Shown: piece by piece, positions 9,481 through 18,245 of the stretch
How the letters are laid out: every line of letters begins with the position of its first letter
How positions within the stretch are numbered: position 1 is the first letter of the stretch
From: Lachnospiraceae bacterium
Lineage (GTDB): Bacteria; Bacillota; Clostridia; Lachnospirales; Lachnospiraceae
Reading direction: 5' to 3'
Assembly: GCA_015057325.1 (NCBI GenBank)
Contig: SVEQ01000017.1
Location: 1 to 54,647, forward strand
DNA: 54,647 bases
Made by a program: the position numbers and the translations under genes
Notes under the pieces: model-generated
Told to the model about the DNA's origin: nothing
Databases searched by the model: none
The model's input: the letters and a program-made list of their open reading frames with translations, nothing else

Positions 9481-11616
9481 ATGAAAAAGCATTCAAAAAA
9501 AACTATGAGTAATTCAGCCAGATACTGCCTGCTTATTTCGGTGGGTGTTACTGTTAATATATTGTTGGCTTTACTTATGAAAGGCGTTGGGTTACCTTTG
9601 TTTTTGGATACTGTAGGAACTATCGCTGTATCAGCGGTAGGCGGCTGGTTCCCGGGAATATTGACAGCAATAGCAACCAATCTATTGTGTACAAGTTTCG
9701 ATTATAATGCAGTTTATTTCAGTTTTATCAATGCACTTGTTGCAATCTTTACTTACATATACGTAAGGAAATACTCTTTTAAGAATATAATAAAAACAAT
9801 TACGTTTGTTGTTATACTGGCGGTTTTTGTCGGTTTGTTAAGTTCGCTTATTCATTGGTATGTGCTTGGTGGAGCGCACAATACCATTATTGATGAGACA
9901 GCCAAAAGCTTGCAGGCGACAACCGGATGGGGACCGTATGCATCGTTTTGTGCGGTATATATGATTCTCAATCTTATAGACAAAGGCTTTGCGGTTTTGG
10001 TCGCAGCAGTAATAATGGCGGTTGTACCCCAAAAGGTGCTTTCAAATATTGGTCAGCAAAGCTGGATGCAGAAACCGCTTTCTCATTCGGAGGTTATGTC
10101 CATAAGGAAATGGTCCGAGTCTGTTGGTATGTCAATGCGTACACGAATTATATTAACAATAGTTGCGATATCCTACGTGTTGATAATTGTCACGGAGTGT
10201 ATTGCGGTTAATTTGTATTTTGAGCACGAGAGACAGGAAAAGACGGAGATAGCGTGGGATGCTGTTAAGTTCGCGGCGGATGTCGTGGATGCTGATAAAG
10301 TTGAGGATTATCTTAAGTATGGCAGAAATGTTCCCGGGTATGATGATACAGAAGCGCTTCTTTATAAGATTCGACAGAATGCAAAAGGCGTTAAATATAT
10401 GTATATTACGCAGGTCAGAGATGACGGTTGTTATTTCGTATTTGATTTGGATTCACCGGATCAGGAGGGTTACAAACCCGGAGAAAAAGCAGAATTTGAA
10501 GAAGCTTTTTTTCCATATGTCGAGGACCTTTTGGAAGGCAAGCAGATAGAACCTGTAGAGTCTGATGATTTGTCAGGATGGGTGCTTACGGTATATTATC
10601 CGATTAAAAATAAAGACGGGAAATGCGTGTGTTACGCGGGAGCCGACGTTTCTCTTGATTATTTGAGTTCGTATATGAAGAGGTTTCTGGCTCGATCCAT
10701 GCTTATTCTCACCGGCTTTTGTATATTGGTAATTGCTTTTGGATTGTGGATTACGGAAATGTACACGACATATCCGTTAAGTTCAATTGCAAAATGTTTG
10801 GATGATTTTGATGAAACCAATGATGACCAGGAATATCTGGAAGCTAATGTAAAAAAACTTCGCAGTTTGGATATTCATACTGATGATGAAGTTGAGCAGC
10901 TGTACAAATCTATTTGTCAAATGACTCTTAACCAGTCAGAGCAAATGAGAAACATACGTAGATTATCCGAATCGACAGCCAACATGCAGGACGGTCTTAT
11001 TATAACAATGGCAGATATGGTCGAGAATCGTGACTCTGATACAGGTGCACACATTCAGAAAACGGCGGCGTATGTTAAGATTATTGTAGAGGGACTCAAG
11101 AATAAAGGATACTATCCGGAGAAGATTACACCTAAGTTTATGTCGGATGTAGTAAGGTCGGCACCTCTTCATGACGTCGGCAAGATTAATATACCGGACG
11201 GTATTCTTAACAAGCCCGGCAAGCTTACTGATGAAGAATATGAAATAATGAAGACTCACACGATTGCAGGTAAGAGGATTATGGAGAATGCCATAAGTAC
11301 CGTTAAGGGTGAGAATTACTTAAAAGAAGCTAGAAACATGGCGGCATATCATCATGAACGCTTTGACGGAAAGGGATACCCGGAGGGGTTGCATGGTGAA
11401 GTTATACCATTGTCTGCACGTATTATGGCGGTTGCGGATGTATTTGATGCTCTTTCATCACCGCGTGTTTATAAGCCGGCATTTCCGCTTGAAAAAGCAC
11501 TGGGAATTATCAAAGAGGGTTCAGGTACTCAGTTTGATCCGAAATGTGTGGAAGTATTCATTGAAGCTTTGCCTGAGGTTAAAGTTATTCTTAAAAAATA
11601 CAACGAAGAATTATAG
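9481..11616 (+). CDS. membrane HD-GYP c-di-GMP phosphodiesterase
   Basis: 711 residues. The first ~190 form several membrane helices. A further helix at about 217-238, an extracytoplasmic sensor-like region (~240-395) and another helix (SMLILTGFCILVIAFGLWI) lead to a HAMP-like linker. The C-terminal HD-GYP domain is complete: PLHDVGKINIPD with the HD pair near residue 564, and HHERFDGKGYPEGL near 624. Proteins with this motif set hydrolyse c-di-GMP to GMP. A small-molecule sensor role for the outer region is inferred. It is first in a probable operon with the hybrid kinase and a second HD-GYP protein. Confidence 0.92.
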   Translation: MKKHSKKTMSNSARYCLLISVGVTVNILLALLMKGVGLPLFLDTVGTIAVSAVGGWFPGILTAIATNLLCTSFDYNAVYFSFINALVAIFTYIYVRKYSFKNIIKTITFVVILAVFVGLLSSLIHWYVLGGAHNTIIDETAKSLQATTGWGPYASFCAVYMILNLIDKGFAVLVAAVIMAVVPQKVLSNIGQQSWMQKPLSHSEVMSIRKWSESVGMSMRTRIILTIVAISYVLIIVTECIAVNLYFEHERQEKTEIAWDAVKFAADVVDADKVEDYLKYGRNVPGYDDTEALLYKIRQNAKGVKYMYITQVRDDGCYFVFDLDSPDQEGYKPGEKAEFEEAFFPYVEDLLEGKQIEPVESDDLSGWVLTVYYPIKNKDGKCVCYAGADVSLDYLSSYMKRFLARSMLILTGFCILVIAFGLWITEMYTTYPLSSIAKCLDDFDETNDDQEYLEANVKKLRSLDIHTDDEVEQLYKSICQMTLNQSEQMRNIRRLSESTANMQDGLIITMADMVENRDSDTGAHIQKTAAYVKIIVEGLKNKGYYPEKITPKFMSDVVRSAPLHDVGKINIPDGILNKPGKLTDEEYEIMKTHTIAGKRIMENAISTVKGENYLKEARNMAAYHHERFDGKGYPEGLHGEVIPLSARIMAVADVFDALSSPRVYKPAFPLEKALGIIKEGSGTQFDPKCVEVFIEALPEVKVILKKYNEEL

Positions 11617-11631
11617 GGGGTGTGCGTGTTA

Positions 11632-14600
11632 ATGGTGAACAAGAAAGTTGTTACAGCCGTATTGACGGTTATGTTTGCTTTGTCTTTAATTTCATATAAC
11701 GCGAATACTTCTTTTGCAGCCGGAGAAAAAACAACTATTGGCGGAGGATACGCGGTAACAGGTCAGATAGAAGGGGTTGGTTATGCATCTGAGTTGTACG
11801 ACGCGACGAATGGATTGCCTACATCTGATGCTAATTATATTCTTGGTGCAAGTAACGGTTACATTTACATAGGTGGCTATAGCGGAATTATGCGCTATGA
11901 TGGTACTGAGTTTAAGAAACTTACTTTAGATGGTCTTACAAGTGGTAGAGGACTTTTCGAAGATAAGTTGGGTAGAATATGGGTAGGTACCAACGATAAC
12001 GGTGTTGTAGTAATTGACGGTAATGAGAGCAAACATTTTACTTACAAAGACGGGTTGCCTTCTTCTTCCATAAGAGTATTTGCTGAAGATAACAATGGTA
12101 ATGTATATATTGGAACGACAGCGGGTGTTTGTTATGTCGATTTGAATATGTCACTTACCGTAATAGATGATGAGAGAATCAATGAAGAACGCGTATTAAA
12201 ACTGGAGTCTGATGTAAACGGAATAATATACGGGCAAACAAAGAACGGTAATGTTTTTTCAATAAAAGACAAAAAAGTATCAGCCTTTTACAGTAGCAGT
12301 GATTTGGGAATGGAGACCATCACAACTTTTCTTGTCGACAAGGATAAGGCCGGTGTTGTGTATTTATGTACGGAAGGCGAAGATGTATATCATGGACTTT
12401 TTGGTAAGAAAGCATCAGACCTTGAGAAAATATTGGTTGCGCCTATTTCGAATGTGCACTGGGCAACCTATGCCTGTGATAGAGTGTGGTTCGCATCAAC
12501 AACGGCTGTAGGTTATCTGGATGAGGATAAGAATTTTGTTGAAGTTCAGAATTTGCCGATGGATAGCGCAATTGAAATGATGACTGCAGATTATCAGGGT
12601 AATATGTGGTTTGCTTCTTCAACTCAAGGTGTCATGAAGATTGTAACTAACAATTTTGTTAATATAACACAGAAGAGTGGTCTGCCTGAAGAGGTTGTCA
12701 ATGCGACATGTTTATATGACGGACTTCTGTATATAGGTACAGATAACGGTGTTCGTGTTGTTGATGACAATAATTATACATTGGAGAACAAGCTCACGAA
12801 GTTTATCGGTGATTCAAGAATACGTTCATTTTATTCGGATAGCCATGGCAATATCTGGGTTGCTACATTTACCAACGATGTAGGTCTTGTGCGTTACAAT
12901 AAGAACGGAACAATAACGCAGTTTACCGTAGATGATGGCATGCCAAGTAACGAAGTAAGGTGTCTGATCGAGTTAAAGGACGGTACGATATGTGCAGGTA
13001 CCAATGGTGGAGTTGTATTCATCAAAGACAATAAAATTGTCCGTACGGTCGGCTCGGAAGAAGGCCTTAAGGATACGGTTATATTGACGGTTGCTGAAAA
13101 AACAACAGGTGAAATACTTGCCGGTTCCGATGGAGATGGAATATATGTTATAAAAGACAATGGAATAGAACGATTTGGTAGGGATGAAGGACTTACAAGT
13201 GATGTCATAATGCGAATTAAACGAGATGATAAAAGAGATATGTATTGGATCGTGACATCCAATTCTATTCAGTATATCCAAAACGATTTAATAAAAGAAG
13301 TGACAACGTTCCCTAATAATAACAACTATGACCTATATTTTGATAACAGTGATAATATGTGGATACTGTCTTCATATGGAATATACACACTCAAAGCAGA
13401 TGATATGTACTATGATAAGGTCAGCGATTACAGACTTTATGCTATTGCAAACGGTCTGACCAGTACACCTACTTCCAATTCTTATAGTGCCTTGTCTGAT
13501 GATGGTGATTTGTATGTATCCGGAAGATCGGGAGTGTGTAAGGTTAATATTGATCATTTCTTTAGCGGCAAAATGACGGTTAAAGTAGATATCAGTTCTG
13601 TGTACTGTGGTGATACGGAGATTCTTGCCAACAAAGCAGGTATCTATGAAATACCTTCTTCGGATGGACGTATCAAGATATCGGCAGCAGTGCTGGATTA
13701 CACTCTTGTCAACCCTACTGTTCGTGTATATATAGAGGGAAAAGAAAAAGAAGGTATCAACTTAAAAAGAAGTCAGCTTACACCACTTGAATATACCGGA
13801 CTCAAATATGGTAATTACAAACTGCACATACAGGTTTTTGAGAATGATGAGAAGACAGAGATGCTTAATGAAGTATTTGTCTTTAACAAGCAACCTCGCA
13901 TGTATGAGCTTATTGCGTTTAAAATTATGATATTTATCCTTGTGGCTGCGATTGCCGGCATTGTTGTATGGCGAGTAATGAAAACAACGGTTATAAGGAA
14001 ACAATATGCTGAAATAAAACAGGCAAGAGATGAGGCGGAGCGCGCCAATACAGCAAAGACAAGATTCCTTGCTAATATGTCACATGAAATAAGAACGCCT
14101 ATCAATACTATTATGGGTATGGACGAAATGATTCTTCGTGAAGACGCAACGGATGTTCCGAAGGGATATTTTATGTCCATGGTTAATTATGCTTTGGATA
14201 TTCAGAATGCGTCAGAGACACTTCTTGGACTTATCAACGACCTTTTGGATATGTCCAAAATTGAGTCCGGAAAGATGCATCTTGTAGAGCAGGAATATGA
14301 CGTTGTTGAATTACTGCGCTCAATTGTTACCATGATAAGAGTCAGAAGTACCGAAAAGGAATTGATTTTTGATGTCAATGTCGATGAGATAATTCCTCGT
14401 CGTATGTATGGTGATGCGGGTAAGATAAAACAGATAGTACTTAATCTTTTGACGAATGCCGTTAAGTACACCGAAAAGGGTGGATTTTCACTTAACCTTT
14501 CTCTTTTGGAGAGACAGGATGATGATTTGCTGATTAGCTTTTCTGTTAAGGATACAGGAATAGGTGTCAAAGAGGAGGATATGGATAAACTCTTTACGGC

Positions 14601-15855
14601 ATATGAGCGTCTTGATGAGGAGAAGAACAGTGGAATACAGGGAACCGGACTCGGACTTGATATATCCAGACGTTTTGCCGAGCTTATGGGCGGAAGTCTT
14701 GTGTGTGAGAGCGTATACGGAAAGGGTTCAGAGTTCATTCTTACCATTAATCAGAAAATTGTAGATGCAACACCAATAGGAATTTTTAAGGAGCATGATG
14801 AAGGACTTACAAAGGGTCCTTACGTTCCGCTTTTTGTTGCACCGGATGCAGATGTTTTGGTTGTGGATGACACACCGATGAACCTCACGGTTATCAAGGG
14901 ATTGCTTAAAGCAACCAAGATTTTTGTGACGACTGCATCAAGCGGAGAGGAATGTCTTGAGAAGATTAAAGAGACGAAGTTTAATATTGTATTGCTCGAT
15001 CATATGATGCCGGGAATGGACGGACTTGAAACGGTTGCCGAGATTAGAAAGGATTTTCCGGATCTTCCGGTTTATGCACTTACCGCAAATGCAACGGTAG
15101 GCGAGGAGTTTTATGTATCCAAAGGCTTTAACGGATATCTGTCAAAACCTATCGACAGTGAAATGCTTGAGCGTACAATCCTTAAGCATCTTCCTGAGGA
15201 AATGGTACAGAAACCTGAAGCTACTGCGCAGGTGTCGGATATGACAGAGATTCCCGAAGATAAGATGTGGATTTATGAAACTGATGGAATTAATGTTGAC
15301 GAGGGTATCAAGAACTCGGGCGGTATATCACAATTCTTGTTCTCACTTGGAATGTTCCATGATACGATAGACGGCAACATCAAGGTGATTTCGGATGCGT
15401 ATGACAATGATGATATAAGGCTTTATACAATCAAGGTTCATGCGCTTAAGAGTTCGGCAAGATTTGTCGGAGCAATGAAGCTTTCAGAACTTGCGGAACA
15501 ATTAGAAGATGCCGGCAACAAAGAAAATACCGAGTTCATTAAGGCTAATAATGATGAGCTTTTAAGTATGTATATGTCATTCAAAGATAAGCTTGAGCGA
15601 ATTGTAGATAACAGCGATGAGCAGACAGATGACAGGGAAGAGATTCCGAAAGAAGAATTGACGGATGCATATAACGCATTTAAGGATCTTATTCCGCAGA
15701 TGGATTATGATTCCGTGGAAATGATTTTAGACCAGTTAAAGGAATACAAACTTCCAAAAGAGGATGCCGACATTATGGCTGAACTTGAGAAGAAATTAAA
15801 GACTTTCGATTGGGACGGAATGGAAGAAATGATAAACAATGTGCAAAGGAGTTGA
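11632..15855 (+). CDS. Reg_prop hybrid sensor histidine kinase (HK-REC-HPt)
   Basis: 1407 residues with a complete phosphorelay in one chain. A signal peptide is followed by two-component-regulator propeller repeats (recurring GLPSSSIRVFAED, GNIWVAT and GLTSDVIM-type units, about residues 45-650) and a Y_Y_Y-like segment. A membrane helix lies near 759-783. HisKA has NMSHEIRTP with His 818. The ATPase domain has NLLTNAVKY and GTGLGLDI. A receiver has Asp 1123 in LDHMMPGMDG, and an HPt domain has His 1270 in VHALKSSARF. The start is ATG 11632, nine bases after aggggg; GTG 11620 is too close to it. No DNA-binding domain is present, so output is via phosphotransfer. The ligand may be a glycan, as for many propeller sensors, but this is inference. 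Confidence 0.93.
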   Translation: MVNKKVVTAVLTVMFALSLISYNANTSFAAGEKTTIGGGYAVTGQIEGVGYASELYDATNGLPTSDANYILGASNGYIYIGGYSGIMRYDGTEFKKLTLDGLTSGRGLFEDKLGRIWVGTNDNGVVVIDGNESKHFTYKDGLPSSSIRVFAEDNNGNVYIGTTAGVCYVDLNMSLTVIDDERINEERVLKLESDVNGIIYGQTKNGNVFSIKDKKVSAFYSSSDLGMETITTFLVDKDKAGVVYLCTEGEDVYHGLFGKKASDLEKILVAPISNVHWATYACDRVWFASTTAVGYLDEDKNFVEVQNLPMDSAIEMMTADYQGNMWFASSTQGVMKIVTNNFVNITQKSGLPEEVVNATCLYDGLLYIGTDNGVRVVDDNNYTLENKLTKFIGDSRIRSFYSDSHGNIWVATFTNDVGLVRYNKNGTITQFTVDDGMPSNEVRCLIELKDGTICAGTNGGVVFIKDNKIVRTVGSEEGLKDTVILTVAEKTTGEILAGSDGDGIYVIKDNGIERFGRDEGLTSDVIMRIKRDDKRDMYWIVTSNSIQYIQNDLIKEVTTFPNNNNYDLYFDNSDNMWILSSYGIYTLKADDMYYDKVSDYRLYAIANGLTSTPTSNSYSALSDDGDLYVSGRSGVCKVNIDHFFSGKMTVKVDISSVYCGDTEILANKAGIYEIPSSDGRIKISAAVLDYTLVNPTVRVYIEGKEKEGINLKRSQLTPLEYTGLKYGNYKLHIQVFENDEKTEMLNEVFVFNKQPRMYELIAFKIMIFILVAAIAGIVVWRVMKTTVIRKQYAEIKQARDEAERANTAKTRFLANMSHEIRTPINTIMGMDEMILREDATDVPKGYFMSMVNYALDIQNASETLLGLINDLLDMSKIESGKMHLVEQEYDVVELLRSIVTMIRVRSTEKELIFDVNVDEIIPRRMYGDAGKIKQIVLNLLTNAVKYTEKGGFSLNLSLLERQDDDLLISFSVKDTGIGVKEEDMDKLFTAYERLDEEKNSGIQGTGLGLDISRRFAELMGGSLVCESVYGKGSEFILTINQKIVDATPIGIFKEHDEGLTKGPYVPLFVAPDADVLVVDDTPMNLTVIKGLLKATKIFVTTASSGEECLEKIKETKFNIVLLDHMMPGMDGLETVAEIRKDFPDLPVYALTANATVGEEFYVSKGFNGYLSKPIDSEMLERTILKHLPEEMVQKPEATAQVSDMTEIPEDKMWIYETDGINVDEGIKNSGGISQFLFSLGMFHDTIDGNIKVISDAYDNDDIRLYTIKVHALKSSARFVGAMKLSELAEQLEDAGNKENTEFIKANNDELLSMYMSFKDKLERIVDNSDEQTDDREEIPKEELTDAYNAFKDLIPQMDYDSVEMILDQLKEYKLPKEDADIMAELEKKLKTFDWDGMEEMINNVQRS

Positions 15856-15861
15856 TAATAT

Positions 15862-18213
15862 ATGTTTGAATTGATTAGAGAAAACCAATTAAATATTATG
15901 TTGCTTCTTTGCGGAGCGTGTGCCGCCATTACATTGCTTTTGGTAATTACAAGATTTATATCAAATAGCAGGAAGAACGTATTGATTTTAATGGAAGTAA
16001 TTGCTTTCTTCCTGTTATGGTTTGACAGACTGGCATACATTTATTCCGGTGTGGAAACAAAAAAAGGCTATAACATGGTAAGGGTGAGCAATTTTGCTGT
16101 CTTCTTTCTTACATCAGCGATAGTTTGTGGATTTAACATGTATCTTATTGACTGGTTGAAACATGAAGGTGGAATGAAAGAGACACCTGGAAGACTTAAG
16201 TTTGTAGCGATAGTGTCTACTCTTGGAATGTTGCTTTCGATTGTATCAGCATTTACAGGCTTGTATTACTATTTTGACAGTGCTAACCGTTATCATAGAG
16301 GAAGCGGTTTCCTTATTGCATATATCATTCCGGTTGTCTGTCCGATTGTTCAATACACCGTTATTCTTCAGAAACGCAAGCTGTTTAGCAGAATAATATA
16401 TGTATCCTTGAACTTGTATATATTTGTTCCGATTGTATGCGGAATAGTACAGATATTTGCATATGGTATTTCCATAGTTAACATGTCTATGGTGCTCGTG
16501 TCCATTTTCTTATACATTTTCACATACATCGATATCAATGATGAGGTGGAACGTGTACATGAGTCGGAAATGGATGACATGAAACAGGAACAGAATAACA
16601 TGAGAAGGCTTTTCGACCAGACGGCAACCGCCTTTGTTAAAGCAGTTGAGAGAAAGGATGATTTTGCAAAGGGACATTCTGAACGTGTTGCTACGTACGC
16701 AAGAAGAATTGCCGAGATTTATGGTAAAAATGAAGAAGAATGTGAAAGAGTGTATTATGCTGCACTGCTTCATGATGTCGGAATTATAGGAGTTCCTGAC
16801 AACGTTATCAAAAATGAGGCCAATCCCGATAAATGGGATTACGAAGTAATCCGAAAGAAACCTGAAATTGGTAGAGAAATACTTTCCGATATTACAGAGT
16901 ATCCATACCTTAGTCAGGCTGCTTATTACAGTCATGAAAGATATAACGGAACAGGATATCCGGAAGGATTATCGGGAAAAGATATTCCGGAGATTGCAAG
17001 AATCGTTGCGGTTGCGGATGCATTTGCGACCATGACAAGTAAGAAAAGATATCGTGATGCCAAGCCTGAGTTTGTTGCAAGAGAAACATTTGTCAAAGGC
17101 GCAGGGGAGGAGTTTGACCCTGAGTTTGCAAAAATAATGGTCAAAATAATTGATGCAGATTCGGACGATAAGCAGAATGAAGAATTATTATCGGTTCCGG
17201 AAGAATTACATTGTAATGAATACAGAGATGCGATTACGCCGGGTATAGAAATAGACCGTGAGAAGGTTAAAATAACTTTCGATTGCGAACCGTCCAAAGA
17301 AGCTAAGTACAGTGCACCGTCAATTATTTTGTTTGAGTCGTTTGATAAACGAGTTCATAATAATGCAAAGACGATTGCGGCATACTATTATCTTGAATAT
17401 GCAGAAGCATGGTTTGATAATAATGTTATAGATACTGCCGCAAGAAAAATAGAGGTTACAAAGTCAGAGGAAAAAGAAGACTCTAACAACTCGCACTATG
17501 AGATTGTTGCTGCAAGATACGAGGATCATTTAAGACTTCGTATGACAAGTCCGACACACATGAAAGAAATGATTGTTGCACTTCCAAGCGGTTCAAAAGG
17601 AGCTTATATTGGACTTACAGGTGAACATTGTGATATAACTAATATAAATGTTGAGCAAACCGGCGAGTGCGTGGGCACATATGATATTCCGCGAATTGCT
17701 GATGAGATAAGCTATATTGACCGTATTGAATCTGATGTTAAAAATATTCAGATTGACAGAACACGTTCGGCGACGACTATGGGAATCGAGATTGAAGATA
17801 AACTTCAGATTAACTTCCATACAATGAGTCTGCCGGATTCGAAGTTCGTTTGGCATTGTCCGTACATTGTAATTTTTTACTCCGATAATCAGACGGTTGG
17901 AGGCCCGAATTACCGTGAGTACGCGCTCATTAAGTTAAACGGCGAAAATGAAGTTAAAGGTAATTATGCCGAGAACAGATTTGTCATGAAGAGAAAAGAT
18001 TCATTCCCAGGCTGGGAAGAATGGAAGGCTGTCAATCAGAAGGGAATGGAGTGCGAGGTTGTTATAGAAAGAAGCGGTAATCGTGTTGTTACCCATACAG
18101 AGAATCTTGGTATCGAAATCGAGAATACAACTACGATTAGTGAGCTTATGGATAATGTGTATGTTGCGCTCACCGGTGATCAGTGTGCATTAACTGATAT
18201 AAGACTTAAATAA
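15862..18213 (+). CDS. membrane HD-GYP protein with duplicated C-terminal domain
   Basis: 783 residues. About seven membrane helices occupy residues 1-225, followed by a short coiled linker and an HD-GYP domain (LLHDVGIIGVPD with HD at 304-305; HERYNGTGYPEGL near 358). The usual HDVGKI Lys is Ile here, while HD and GYP motifs are intact. The last 320 residues hold two related beta-rich units, 461-598 and 641-783. They begin GIEIDREKVKITF and GIEIEDKLQINF and end GLTGEHCDITNINVE and ALTGDQCALTDIRLK. I cannot name this domain. AAGGAG lies nine bases before the ATG and the hybrid kinase stop is six bases upstream, so the genes are likely co-transcribed. Confidence 0.88.
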   Translation: MFELIRENQLNIMLLLCGACAAITLLLVITRFISNSRKNVLILMEVIAFFLLWFDRLAYIYSGVETKKGYNMVRVSNFAVFFLTSAIVCGFNMYLIDWLKHEGGMKETPGRLKFVAIVSTLGMLLSIVSAFTGLYYYFDSANRYHRGSGFLIAYIIPVVCPIVQYTVILQKRKLFSRIIYVSLNLYIFVPIVCGIVQIFAYGISIVNMSMVLVSIFLYIFTYIDINDEVERVHESEMDDMKQEQNNMRRLFDQTATAFVKAVERKDDFAKGHSERVATYARRIAEIYGKNEEECERVYYAALLHDVGIIGVPDNVIKNEANPDKWDYEVIRKKPEIGREILSDITEYPYLSQAAYYSHERYNGTGYPEGLSGKDIPEIARIVAVADAFATMTSKKRYRDAKPEFVARETFVKGAGEEFDPEFAKIMVKIIDADSDDKQNEELLSVPEELHCNEYRDAITPGIEIDREKVKITFDCEPSKEAKYSAPSIILFESFDKRVHNNAKTIAAYYYLEYAEAWFDNNVIDTAARKIEVTKSEEKEDSNNSHYEIVAARYEDHLRLRMTSPTHMKEMIVALPSGSKGAYIGLTGEHCDITNINVEQTGECVGTYDIPRIADEISYIDRIESDVKNIQIDRTRSATTMGIEIEDKLQINFHTMSLPDSKFVWHCPYIVIFYSDNQTVGGPNYREYALIKLNGENEVKGNYAENRFVMKRKDSFPGWEEWKAVNQKGMECEVVIERSGNRVVTHTENLGIEIENTTTISELMDNVYVALTGDQCALTDIRLK

Positions 18214-18245
18214 TTACAGCATAAAAGGAAAAGAAAGGCAAAACA

